A stretch of DNA of 64,000 nucleotides, taken from positions 124,001-188,000 of the forward strand of contig CAVWEY010000005.1 in NCBI GenBank assembly GCA_963754135.1, given 5' to 3'. Both the position numbers and the translations under genes were made by a program. This stretch comes from JAJFUI01 sp963754135 (GTDB taxonomy: Bacteria > Planctomycetota > Planctomycetia > Pirellulales > Thermoguttaceae). The stretch's first letter is position 1, and each line of letters starts with the position of its first letter. Below, piece after piece: positions 25,816 through 36,119 of the stretch. The notes beneath the pieces were generated by a model. The model saw only the letters and a program-made list of their open reading frames with translations. It made no database searches and was not told where the DNA came from.

Positions 25816-25877
25816 TTGACAGCGTTGGGGGGCGTGATAGAATAGCTCTTGTAACACAATGTATAAATTCGTGTTAC
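25816..25877 (+). promoter_or_regulatory. Promoter with operator-like palindrome upstream of the Ni/Co permease
   Basis: TTGACA at 25816-25821 and TAGAAT at 25838-25843 are 16 bp apart. Starting at the expected +1 is GTAACAC (25851-25857), 13 nt, then GTGTTAC (25871-25877): a perfect seven-base inverted repeat placed so that a bound protein would block transcription. The next gene is a metal permease, so a metal-responsive repressor is plausible. The sequence does not match the published NikR consensus. Confidence 0.55.
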
Positions 25878-25916
25878 CGCCGGGATTGCCGCTGCCCCCG
25901 CGTTGGAGCCCGCCAC

Positions 25917-26967
25917 GTGCTCAAAGAGATCGTCGCCAGTTTCCGCACCACCCGGGGCGACCCCTTGCGCCGTCGGATTCTCCTCGTTTACCTGTTCTTG
26001 GCCGGCCTGAACGTGGCCGCCTGGCTGCTGGCCTTCGCCCTGTTCCATTCCTACCCGGCGGCGCTGAGCCTCTGTTTTCTGGCCTACGGTTTCGGTCTGC
26101 GGCACGCGGTCGATGCCGACCACATCGCCGCCATCGACAACGTCACCCGCAAGCTGATGCAGGCGAACCAGCGGCCGGTGGCGGTGGGACTGTTCTTTTC
26201 CCTCGGCCATTCCACGGTGGTCATCTTGATGACGTTTTTGGTGGCGGAAGGGGCAAGCTACGCGAAAGACCGCTTTCCCCAGTTCCAGCAGTTCGGCGAA
26301 ATCATCGGCACGTCGGTTTCGTCTCTGTTCTTGCTTCTGATCGCCGTCGTCAATTTTTTCATCTTCCTGGACGTTTACCGGGCCTTTCAGGCGGCAAGAA
26401 AGGGAGACCTGGCCCAGGAAGACGCCTTGGCGGGCTTGCTTAGCGGGCCGGGCCTGGTCGCCCGCGTCCTCCGCTCCTTGTTCCGGCTGGTCGGCCGGAG
26501 CTGGCGAGATGTATTTCGTCGGGTTTCTGTTCGGGCTGGGGTTCGACACCGCCACCGAGATCGCCCTGTTGGGGATTGCCGCCGCCGAGGGCGCCCGGCA
26601 AACGCCCATCTGGTCGATCATGGTCTTCCCGTTGCTGTTCACCTCGGGCATGAGTCTGCTGGACGCCACCGACGGCATTGTCATGCTCGGCGCTTACGGC
26701 TGGGCGTTCGTCAAGCCCGTGCGGAAGCTGTTCTACAACATGACTATCACCTTGCTCTCCCTCCTCGTGGCCCTGCTGATCGGCAGCCTGGAGGCATTGA
26801 GCGTCATTGCCGCAAAGTTCCATCTGGAGAGCGGCTTCTGGGCGCCCGTCAAAGCCCTGAGCGACAATTGCACCGCCATCGGCTATGGCATCATCGGACT
26901 GATGCTCGCCGGGTGGTTGGCGTCGATGGTGATCTACCGGGTGGCGGGCCTCGGCAAGCTCGACTAG
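25917..26967 (+). CDS. Nickel/cobalt permease, NiCoT family, one frameshift
   Basis: About 350 aa when a single-base shift near 26503 is joined. The NiCoT signature RHAVDADHIAAIDN (H-x4-D-H, about residue 62) and LGHSTVVILMTFLVA (second signature) are present. The downstream part, in the other frame, carries LFGLGFDTATEIALLG and GMSLLDATDG, both family signatures. About eight membrane helices are expected. The start is GTG 25917. A TTGACA/TAGAAT promoter and a seven-base inverted repeat lie upstream. Substrate (Ni or Co) cannot be told. The frameshift may be an assembly error since both halves are well conserved. Confidence 0.88.
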
Positions 26968-27021
26968 CCGGCCGCGGAGTTCGTCCGCGACGCGGCGCCT
27001 GCTCGGCCGCAGGCGGCAGCT

Positions 27022-28716
<1,695 letters not shown>

Positions 28717-29490
28717 GGGCGCCTCCTCGTGCTGGGGTTTCGGAAGACGGCTTGTCCGCAAGAAATGCACATCCTGCGCCAATGGCCCGATGGCCGGGCG
28801 CGGCCGCCGCAACCCGTGTTGCCGGGATGAGTTACGGCGCCGCGGCCCTCCTCCGCCTGAACCCCGCGGCCGCCCACATGGCGATTTCACCACACCGCCA
28901 GCCCTGTTGCGTTGCTTCTTCGCAACACGAATGTAGCCGGCACACGCCGTGTGCCGTGGGCGTCGGCCCCCAACCCGCCTCCGCCCAGTTGGTCAGCAGC
29001 TCGTCGAATTTCCAGAATTAGGACCTTGATCCGGCTCCCGGCTATTGGTCAACAACTTGCGGAATTTCCAATCCTAGCCCGCGTTGCGTTCGCTCAGGGA
29101 TAATAGAACGGCGGCGATAACCGGGCGAACCGGGAAATGTGGGCGGACTGCGCAACAGGCACAACGAGGCCCCGCAGCGGCCAGCGCCTCGGAGCGGGGA
29201 CTTCGAGTTCCAATTGCCAATGAGCGACGGGGCATCACGCGCACAGTGCCCTTGCCGTCCGTGCGCACTACGCCTATTACTGAACATACGTTCCTATAGC
29301 AGAACCGCTGGCCGGTTTCAAGACGAGTCTTTGCGCCAGTATGAGCCCTCGGATTCTTCGTGCCCAACTCGCTCCATAGCCCGCCCCCGGTATGAATGGG
29401 CCATGCGAAAGCGATCAAGCTCACTGCTAGGCAGCGCAAAAAGATTGCAGAGATGGGGGCGGCAAAACGATGGCTCAAGAAAAGGCTGGT
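28717..29490. other. Gene-poor region between rpoD and the IS1380-type element
   Basis: No convincing coding sequence. It contains a palindrome GGCACACGCCGTGTGCC at about 28939-28955 (family also at 51775-51797) and a GGCTCCCGGCTATTGG half-element at about 29031-29046 related to those at 51124 and 54291. AT content rises toward the IS. Nothing else recognised. Confidence 0.6.
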
Positions 29491-31341
29491 CTAGACCTTA
29501 AGCAAGCGAACCTTCAAGCGGAGTGCATATAAGAACTCGAAACCATCCCTGTTTTCGCGGGTATAATGGGCATACAACACAAACCCACTCCACGATGCAA
29601 GGAGGATTTCGAGTGAAACGCAGTATATCGAAACGACTGTGGCAAGCCAAGCGGGGCGTCCAGCGACGACTGGACGGGCCGCGATTTGACCGGGGAGCGC
29701 CAGTGTTTGGAGCGGCGAACATTCGCATGGAACTGGCCGATAAAGTCCGCGGCATTGGCACGGGCGGCATCGGATTGGTGCATCGCCTGGCGAGGGAAAT
29801 CGGACTGATCGAGGCCATTGACCGCCGTTTGCACTTGCTGAAAGTCCACATGCCCTATCACGAGTCGGACCACGTGTTGAACCTGGCCTACAACGCCCTG
29901 TGCGACGGCACGCGGTTGGAAGACATCGAGTTGCGGCGCAACGACGAGGTGTTCCTCGACGCCTTGGGCGCGGAGCGGATCCCCGATCCCACCACCGCCG
30001 GCGATTTCTGCCGCCGCTTCGGCGAGGCAGACATCCGCTCCTTGATGCGGGCAGCCGACGACGCCCGCTCGAAGGTCTGGGCCAGACAGCCAAAGAAGTT
30101 CTTCCGTCGCGCCACGATCGACCTGGACGGCACGCTGGTAGTGACCACCGGCGAGTGCAAGGCCGGGATGGACATCTCCTACAAAGGCACCTGGGGCTAT
30201 CATCCGCTGCTGGCCACGCTGGCGGAAACCGGCGAAGTCCTTCGCTTGGTCAATCGCTCCGGGAACCGTCCCAGCCACGAAGGGGCCGCCGAGGAAGCGG
30301 ACCAGGCCATCGCTCTGTGCCGCCGTGCGGGCTTCCGCCAGATCGTGCTTCGCGGCGACACGGCCTTCAGCCAGTCGGAGAAACTTGATGCCTGGGACGC
30401 CAGCGGCGTGACCTTCTACTTCGGCTTCAAGGCCATGCCCAACCTGGGGGAAATCGCGGAAAACCTGCCGAAAACGGCCTGGCAAAAGCTCCTCCGCGAT
30501 CCGCCTTACGAAGCGCAGACCGAACCGCGGCAGAGACCTCCGAACGTGAAGCAGCGGATCGTCCGCCGCCGCGAGTTCGAGGTGCTGCGGCTGCGCGGCG
30601 AAGACTACGCGGAATTCGAGTATACGCCGACGGAGTGCCAGCAGCCGTACCGCATGATCGTTCTCCGCAAGATCATCGCACACGAGAAGGGCCAGACGCG
30701 CTTGTTCGACGAGGTCCGCTACTTCTTCTACATCACCAACGACTGGGCGATTGACGCGGAAGAGGTGGTGTTCGAGGCCAACGACCGTTGCAATCAAGAG
30801 AACTTGATCGCCCAGTTGGCCGGCGGGGTGCGGGCCTTGTCGGCGCCGGTGGACAACCTGTTGAGCAATTGGGCCTACATGGTGATGACCGTCCTGGCGT
30901 GGAACCTGAAAGCATGGTGGGCGTTGTGGCTGCCCGAGGACGGCTGCTGGCGAGAAGAGCACCGGGCACAGAAACAGGAAATACTGCGGATGGAGTTCAA
31001 AACGTTCTTGAATGCCTTCATCAAGATTCCCTGCCAGATCGTCCGGGCGGGCCGGCGGTTGATCTATCGCGTACTGAACTACAACCCGCGGTTGCCGGTG
31101 TTCTTCCGGCTGTGCCGGGCGCTGCGTTGTTGACGGAGCCGACCTTGAAGCCGGAGTCTGGACGCTCCGGTCCGCCGCAACCCTTGACCGCACAACGGTG
31201 CAACCGAGTCCCAACATGAAGCAATCCACAACCCGTCAACTCCTCCCGACGCCAGCCACGCCGGGCCGCTCTCACTTACCCCTGCAAATCACAACACAAC
31301 AACGGACACAGACCATCAGCATTCGCTTGTTTAAGGTCTAG
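29491..31341 (+). mobile_element. IS1380-family insertion sequence
   Basis: Terminal inverted repeats: CTAGACCTTAAGCAAGCGAA at 29491-29510 and its complement, with one mismatch, at 31322-31341. CTAG at both ends (29491-29494 and 31338-31341) fits a 4-bp target duplication, giving an element of 29495-31337. It encodes one transposase. The right end abuts the 3' end of an AAA ATPase gene, whose TAG stop falls in the CTAG duplication. Confidence 0.85.
29613..31133 (+). CDS. IS1380-family transposase
   Basis: About 506 aa from GTG 29613 with an AAGGAGG ribosome-binding site nine bases upstream. DDE transposase with the family motifs TIDLDGTLVVTTGE (first Asp), a ILRGDTAFS-like second Asp seen as IVLRGDTAF, and the late acidic region (NQENLIAQLAGGVRALSAPVDNLLSNWAYM) that carries the catalytic Glu. 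The length is normal for IS1380. The reading frame is intact, so the element may be active. Confidence 0.92.
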   Translation: MKRSISKRLWQAKRGVQRRLDGPRFDRGAPVFGAANIRMELADKVRGIGTGGIGLVHRLAREIGLIEAIDRRLHLLKVHMPYHESDHVLNLAYNALCDGTRLEDIELRRNDEVFLDALGAERIPDPTTAGDFCRRFGEADIRSLMRAADDARSKVWARQPKKFFRRATIDLDGTLVVTTGECKAGMDISYKGTWGYHPLLATLAETGEVLRLVNRSGNRPSHEGAAEEADQAIALCRRAGFRQIVLRGDTAFSQSEKLDAWDASGVTFYFGFKAMPNLGEIAENLPKTAWQKLLRDPPYEAQTEPRQRPPNVKQRIVRRREFEVLRLRGEDYAEFEYTPTECQQPYRMIVLRKIIAHEKGQTRLFDEVRYFFYITNDWAIDAEEVVFEANDRCNQENLIAQLAGGVRALSAPVDNLLSNWAYMVMTVLAWNLKAWWALWLPEDGCWREEHRAQKQEILRMEFKTFLNAFIKIPCQIVRAGRRLIYRVLNYNPRLPVFFRLCRALRC

Positions 31342-32597
31342 AACAAGTGCCCCTCTGCCGGTTTACGTCTCTTTAGCGCTTCAAGATCGGCCGCAGCAAT
31401 CAAGCCTTCGGCGAGTCCTCGGATCAATACGTATGGCTCCATCAACGGATTTTCAAAACGAAATCGCGGCCTAGCCGACTTGGTATCCTTAACCAAGATC
31501 GGCCCGCGCCCGGGTTCGCAGAATGCATGGAGATGCCTGGCGAATGCTTCGATTTTGTACTCGCGTTTGACAATTCGTTCCAGCGGCGCCCGCACGTCTC
31601 CGGGATAGAACCAGTCCAAATCTCCCGTTTCTGCAAGTGCACATGCCAAAAGGACTTCTCTGTATCGTGCCTCTTTTCTTGAACTTGTAATCGCATCGGA
31701 GTAGTCCGACTGAATTGACGCTTGAGCTTTGTCGATCGCTTCCCGGACCGCGCTCTGAACGTGTAATTCCGCAACGCGCAGAAGCTTCTTGTCCAGGGCA
31801 GCCCTGCCCGCAAGAAGGCCAAGAAGATGGGCATAATGCGGTAGACCTCGCGATAACCGCCCTACTTCATCGAGGGCTTTATCGTCAATAGTCATGCCAG
31901 TTTCTGTCAAGCCCTGTGTTACGATTGATTCGAGTTCCCTGTCAGACATCCGGGGCATACGAATCTGTCGAAGACAGCGTTCTAGCGACCGATGGTTGGC
32001 GATCAGTGTTTCAACATCATCAGCTACACCGACCAGTACGATAGTCGCAGGCACAACCCTGTCGGAAAAGAACTTGAGCGTATCGGACATCATGGCTCGG
32101 GCTTCGGTGTTTGCAACCTTGTCAAATTCGTCGAGAATTATGACAACAATGTCCCTCTGCCCCAAACTGTGCAGCACCCGTCGCACAATATCCGGAGTAA
32201 CGTTGTCTGAGTAGGAGCCAAGATATTCCTTGAGCAGTTTCCTCTCGGGTTTCTCCAGAGACAAACCATTCTTATCAGTCTCGGCTTTGAAGGCGATTTC
32301 ATCAAAGACCCGCTTCCAAATGTCACTGTAGCTGTCCGCGGTCATGCAGTTTATCAGCGGCGCAATGACATCAGCATCGGGCGCACGCAGTTTTGGAACA
32401 AGCATATTTGCCAGCGATGTTTTTCCAACGCCGCGCTCCCCATACAGCACTGCGTGTTGGCCCTGCTGGTTGATTGCATCCGCCACATCTCGAATCTGCG
32501 ATTGACGACCTGCGAAAAGGTCTTCACGGTTTATGGGGGCGGTTGGTTTGAAGACGGTTCCCAACATGAACGCTTTTTCCTGAAATTGGTCAGCCAT
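31338..32597 (-). CDS. AAA+ ATPase, Orc1/Cdc6-like, AT-rich relative to its surroundings
   Basis: About 419 aa from the ATG at 32597 (MADQFQEKAF). Walker A GERGVGKTS lies at about residues 53-61, Walker B IILDEFDK at about 140, and a sensor/arginine region (ERCLRQIRMPRMSDRE) follows, with a winged-helix-like C-terminal part. The design resembles Orc1/Cdc6- or TniB-like ATPases that read two-state DNA or protein targets. Codon use is visibly more AT-rich than neighbours, so transfer is likely. The gene is an orphan; the IS1380 element lies right at its stop codon. Function unknown. Confidence 0.75.
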   Translation of the reverse strand: MADQFQEKAFMLGTVFKPTAPINREDLFAGRQSQIRDVADAINQQGQHAVLYGERGVGKTSLANMLVPKLRAPDADVIAPLINCMTADSYSDIWKRVFDEIAFKAETDKNGLSLEKPERKLLKEYLGSYSDNVTPDIVRRVLHSLGQRDIVVIILDEFDKVANTEARAMMSDTLKFFSDRVVPATIVLVGVADDVETLIANHRSLERCLRQIRMPRMSDRELESIVTQGLTETGMTIDDKALDEVGRLSRGLPHYAHLLGLLAGRAALDKKLLRVAELHVQSAVREAIDKAQASIQSDYSDAITSSRKEARYREVLLACALAETGDLDWFYPGDVRAPLERIVKREYKIEAFARHLHAFCEPGRGPILVKDTKSARPRFRFENPLMEPYVLIRGLAEGLIAAADLEALKRRKPAEGHLF

Positions 32598-33013
32598 GGC
32601 CATGCCTTTCGTGTAGTTGCATCGTGTCGTGATGTAGTTAAGTGTAGTCCAAGTGCCGACGCTGTGCAACAGTTGTTATCATCGTGTAGCACGGCAACGT
32701 CCAAATAGGGCAAGCGAAAACGCAACCCATTAAATGGCAGTGGCTTACAGCAATTGAAAAATCCGCCTCACTTCGACTGCTTGACCGCTCACGCACATAA
32801 CAGCGGCATGAATACACTATACCCATGAAACACGCCGTGCTTTCAATCGAGGCCTGGTTGACGGCTGTTCGATCCGGGCCACCACCATAATGATGGGGGG
32901 GCGCCAAGGACGCCATTCGGAAACTCATCCGTGAGCTGGGCGAGCCAGTCATCGAGACCCCAACAGCAGAACCGCCCAAGTGGGGCCGTGCGGGGTCGGC
33001 ACTTCAGGAATGG
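32598..33013. other. Intergenic region upstream of the AAA ATPase
   Basis: AT-richer than average. Short direct repeats AACTACA occur just upstream of the ATPase start on the minus strand (about 32610-32645) and could be a binding site. No coding sequence, RNA gene or known repeat was recognised. Confidence 0.45.
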
Positions 33014-33322
33014 CTATGCCGAGTCCGAGGCGGCGCCGCCGGCGGCCAGCCGGTCGTAGGCCTCCAGGATGCCGTGGGGGGAGCCGAACATGCCGGTTTC
33101 GTCGTCGCCGCGGGCGGCGCGGCGGAAGGTGCTGAGGATGTAGGCCGCGTCGTCGCGGCCGATGCCGTAGAGGAGGAAGAAGGCGGCGTCGAGTTCGTCG
33201 GTCAGTTCCGCCCGCTCACGGGGGTTCCACTTGTGGACCGTGGCACGGGCAACCTTTCCGAAGACCGACGGGCTTCCATCCCACTGGACCGTCAGTGTAC
33301 CTGGGGCACCGGCCTTTGTCAC
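33014..33322 (-). pseudogene. C-terminal remnant of a type ISP/IIG restriction-modification enzyme
   Basis: 102 aa. The segment TDELDAAFFLLYGIGRDDAAYILSTF, then GDDETGMFGSPHGILEAYDRLA, closely follows the last 60 residues of large Eco57I-like or type ISP enzymes (LDAA--LYG--RDEL-YIL, then a RT-LVLEAYDRL end). The methylase and helicase parts, about 1000 residues, are not present, and the start (MTKAGAPGT) does not look natural. A remnant of a lost restriction system is the best reading. Confidence 0.6.
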
Positions 33323-33383
33323 CCCCAGCCTCGTCCGTACAATTCCCCGGACGAGTTGGAAAACTCGTCCTACCGGCCGGCCG

Positions 33384-34361
33384 CTAGAAACTCTTTCCGT
33401 CGACCGCTTGGCCGTCCATGCGGTTGCCCAGGCGGCGGTGGGTTTCTAGGTCGATGGTGTAGTTGATGAACTGGACCGAGCCGTCGCACATGGCGGCGTT
33501 GAAGCCCCCGCTGTGGGCGCTGCCGAAGATGTTGATGTTGCTGAGCGTGCTCTGGTCCGGCTGCGGGGCGTAGGTCGTGTCGACGCCCGTGCCGACCCAG
33601 CGGACGATGTCGTCCTGGCAACCGGTGTACATGTTCTGGTCGTCGCCGGCGTCGGCGCCGGTCTGGTAATCGTTCGGGTTGAGGTACTTCTCCGCGCAGA
33701 AATACGTCACCGTGGCGCCGTCTTTGAGGTCGGCCATGGTCGTCTGGCAGGCGCCGTAATAGACGCCGTTGGAGGCGGCGGCCACCGTGCCCCAGCCGGC
33801 CTTGCCGGGATTGACCGTGCCGGTGTTGTAGTCGGCCGGGCCGGCCATCAGCCCGCCGTTGGCCTCGTCGAAGGCGTGGAACAACTCGCCGCCGTTGGCG
33901 GCGTAGTCGGTCGAGACGCGGCCGGTGGCCAGCGGGGTCGCGGCCCGGCGGGTGGGACAATTCAGCGTGGGCATCGCCGTGGCCTGCATTTGGGCCAGCG
34001 CGGCGTCCTTGGCCGCGCCGCTCTTGTCCAACTGGAGATCGCGGACCGCCTGGGCCTCGAGGTAGGGGAGCAGATTGAAGATCCAGCCGCCGGGCTGCCG
34101 CCAATCGACGCCGTACTGCGGGTCGCCGGTCCAGTTGGAGCCCCAGCCGCCGGCGGGAAAGTAGCCCAGCGCGCGCTCATGGTTGATCGCGGCCAAGGTG
34201 AGTTGCTTGAGGTGATTGGTGCAGTCCATCCGGCGGGCCGCCTCACGGGCCGCCTGCACCGCTGGCAACAGGAGCGCGATCAGGATGCCAATGATCGTGA
34301 TCACCACCAACAGTTCCACCAGCGTAAACCCACGGGCGGCCCGACGGTTGGAGGCGTTCAT
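33384..34361 (-). CDS. DUF1559 pseudopilin-like protein
   Basis: 325 aa. The prepilin-type N-terminus GFTLVELLVVITIIGILIALLLPAVQAAREAARR is complete and carries the glycine before the cleavage site (G-F). The C-terminal part shows the DUF1559 features GSAHSGGFNAAMCDGSVQFINYTID and the final RLGNRMDG. This family is greatly expanded in planctomycetes and thought to be processed by a type II/IV secretion peptidase; role unclear. A paralogue lies at 39894-40940. The region upstream (34362-34512) shows no clear promoter. Confidence 0.93.
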   Translation of the reverse strand: MNASNRRAARGFTLVELLVVITIIGILIALLLPAVQAAREAARRMDCTNHLKQLTLAAINHERALGYFPAGGWGSNWTGDPQYGVDWRQPGGWIFNLLPYLEAQAVRDLQLDKSGAAKDAALAQMQATAMPTLNCPTRRAATPLATGRVSTDYAANGGELFHAFDEANGGLMAGPADYNTGTVNPGKAGWGTVAAASNGVYYGACQTTMADLKDGATVTYFCAEKYLNPNDYQTGADAGDDQNMYTGCQDDIVRWVGTGVDTTYAPQPDQSTLSNINIFGSAHSGGFNAAMCDGSVQFINYTIDLETHRRLGNRMDGQAVDGKSF

Positions 34362-34512
34362 GCTTCACCTGCCTTCTTCTGCACACTGCCCTCCGGCCGG
34401 CCCAGGGCGACTCGACGCCGAACCATCTGAACCATCTATCAATCTAACGGTGCGAGCGGAAGAGTCAAGAGGGGGTGGGGATCGGGTCTACCCATTCTTC
34501 TTGGCGATTTTG

Positions 34513-34576
34513 TCATTCTGAGCGCAGCGAAGAATCTCCGTAGCGCAGGGGAGATTCTTCGCTGCGCTCAGAATGA
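34513..34576. repeat. Perfect 27-bp inverted repeat downstream of ilvC
   Basis: Arms 34513-34539 and 34550-34576 contain TCATTCTGAGCGCAGCGAAG, 10-nt loop. The family is widely seen in bacterial genomes as a palindromic repeat. Placed after the ilvC stop, it can serve as its terminator. Confidence 0.92.
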
Positions 34577-34653
34577 CCGTGTGCCAGGATTTTTTGCCAC
34601 ACCCTGCGGATCTGAGGGCAGGCTTCAGGGACCCGGAATCGGATCGGAAATCA

Positions 34654-35718
34654 TCAATCCCGTGACGCCTGATCCCCCCCGCCGCCGATTAGCTCCCGCA
34701 GCCGCCGGCCGGTTTCTTCCATCGGATCGGCCTGCTGCCGCCGCCGCATCGCCTGGAACGACGGCGCATCGGCCCGGTGCTCGGCGAGCCACTGGCGGGC
34801 GAAACGGCCGTCGCGGATTTCGGCGAGAATCCGCTTCATCTCGGCCTTGGTCTCGGCGGTGACGATCCGCGGGCCGCGGGTGTAATCGCCGTACTCGGCC
34901 GTGTTCGAGATGCACTGCCGCATGTGGCTCAAACCGCCTTGGCAGATCAACTCCACGATCTGCCGCACCTCGTGGACGCAGACGAAGTAGGCGATCTCCG
35001 GCTGGTAGCCGGCCTCAACGAGCGTCTCGAAGCCGGCCTTCATCAGCGCGCTCAGCCCGCCGCAGGTGATCGCCTGCTCGGCGAACAGGTCGGTCTCGGT
35101 CTCCTCGGCGAAGGTGGTTTCGATGGCGCCTAAGCGGGTGGCGCCGATGGCCTTGGCGTAGGCCAGGGCTAGCTGGAGTGTTGTACTCGGTGTTGTACTC
35201 GTCACGCTCCGCGTGACGGAGGTTTCCTCACGCGGAGCGTGAGGAGTACACTCGGCCACGGCGATCAGGCAGGGGACGCCCGACCCGCGGACGTACTCCG
35301 CCCGGACCAACTCCCCCGGCCCCAGCGGCGCCACCAGCGCGGTCGATACGCCCGGCGGCACGTCGAACTGGCCGAAGCGGACGTTGAAGCCGTGGGCACA
35401 GATCAGCACGTCGCCGAGGGAAAGGTGGGGACGGATCTCGCTGCGGAAGACCTCGGCCTGAAGCTCGTCGGGCAGCAGGACCGCGATCACGTCGGCCTGT
35501 TTCGTGGCCCCGGCGGCCGAGAGCGGCTGGAAGCCGTGCCGGACCGCCCGTTGGTGATTGAGCGTCCGCGGCAACTCGGCCACCAGCACGCGACAACCGC
35601 TCTGGCGGAGGTTCTGCGCCTGGGCCTGCCCTTGCGAGCCGTAACCCAAGACGGCGATCGTCTTGCCGGCCAGCAGCGTGAGATCGGCGTCCTGGTCGTA
35701 ATAGATTTTGGCGGGCAT
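34654..35718 (-). CDS. ilvC: Ketol-acid reductoisomerase (NADP+) with an in-frame repeat insertion
   Basis: Branched-chain amino acid pathway enzyme (acetolactate to dihydroxy-isovalerate, Mg and NADPH). It is 354 aa. N-terminal Rossmann motif IAVLGYGSQGQAQAQNLRQSG, catalytic ETTFAEETETDLFAEQAITCGG, and the C-terminal Glu region GLSHMRQCISNTAEYGD. Between VPCLIAVAE and LQLALAYAKAIG the usual HQDASG-type loop is replaced by a 57-bp palindromic element (APREETSVTRS family) plus short duplicated flanks, which adds about 20 residues. That loop borders the active site, so activity is in doubt. A 27-bp inverted repeat follows the gene. Confidence 0.92.
   Translation of the reverse strand: MPAKIYYDQDADLTLLAGKTIAVLGYGSQGQAQAQNLRQSGCRVLVAELPRTLNHQRAVRHGFQPLSAAGATKQADVIAVLLPDELQAEVFRSEIRPHLSLGDVLICAHGFNVRFGQFDVPPGVSTALVAPLGPGELVRAEYVRGSGVPCLIAVAECTPHAPREETSVTRSVTSTTPSTTLQLALAYAKAIGATRLGAIETTFAEETETDLFAEQAITCGGLSALMKAGFETLVEAGYQPEIAYFVCVHEVRQIVELICQGGLSHMRQCISNTAEYGDYTRGPRIVTAETKAEMKRILAEIRDGRFARQWLAEHRADAPSFQAMRRRQQADPMEETGRRLRELIGGGGDQASRD
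35194..35250. repeat. 57-bp palindromic element in ilvC
   Basis: Reverse complement, one mismatch, of the fliG element at 14047-14103. It is 19 codons and in frame on the minus strand (read as TPHAPREETSVTRSVTST). Confidence 0.95.
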
Positions 35719-35725
35719 GATGAAC

Positions 35726-36115
35726 TTACCACCACCTCAAGAGGACGCCCAGTCTGTGGCCGAAGATGATCCCACCGACGATGGCCGAGCCGATCGAGGC
35801 GACCAACACGGCGGCGCTGCCGATGTCCAGCGAGTTGCCCAAGTGGGGATCGCTCTCGCCGGTGATGGCCTTGGCCATCGACTCCAGGGCGCTGTTGAAC
35901 ATTTCGGCAGTCAAGACCCCGGCGATGCAGATGGCCAGAATGCACCACTCGGTCAACTTGACCCGCAGGGCGACGCCGGCGACAACGACCATCGCGCCGA
36001 CGGCCAGGTGGAAGCGGAAGCTGCTCTGCCCGCGGACCCCCACGGCCACGCCGCGGAAGGCGTCGCGGAACTTGCGGAACCAGGAACGTTGGATGAAACT
36101 GGGATCGTTGGGCAT
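35726..36115 (-). CDS. dgkA: Diacylglycerol kinase / undecaprenol kinase
   Basis: 129-aa membrane kinase. Family signature EMFNSALESMAKAI and DIGSAAVLVASIGSAIVG with three membrane helices (HLAVGAMVVVAGVALRV, WCILAICIAGVLTAEMF and the last). It recycles diacylglycerol or undecaprenol; which one cannot be told. The gene lies 7 bp upstream of ilvC on the same strand. Confidence 0.92.
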   Translation of the reverse strand: MPNDPSFIQRSWFRKFRDAFRGVAVGVRGQSSFRFHLAVGAMVVVAGVALRVKLTEWCILAICIAGVLTAEMFNSALESMAKAITGESDPHLGNSLDIGSAAVLVASIGSAIVGGIIFGHRLGVLLRWW

Positions 36116-36119
36116 GAGT

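Noticed and set aside
25767..25916. Cobalamin riboswitch before the Ni/Co permease
   Set aside because: The leader is only about 65 nt after the predicted +1, too short, and no B12-box was seen; a protein operator fits better.
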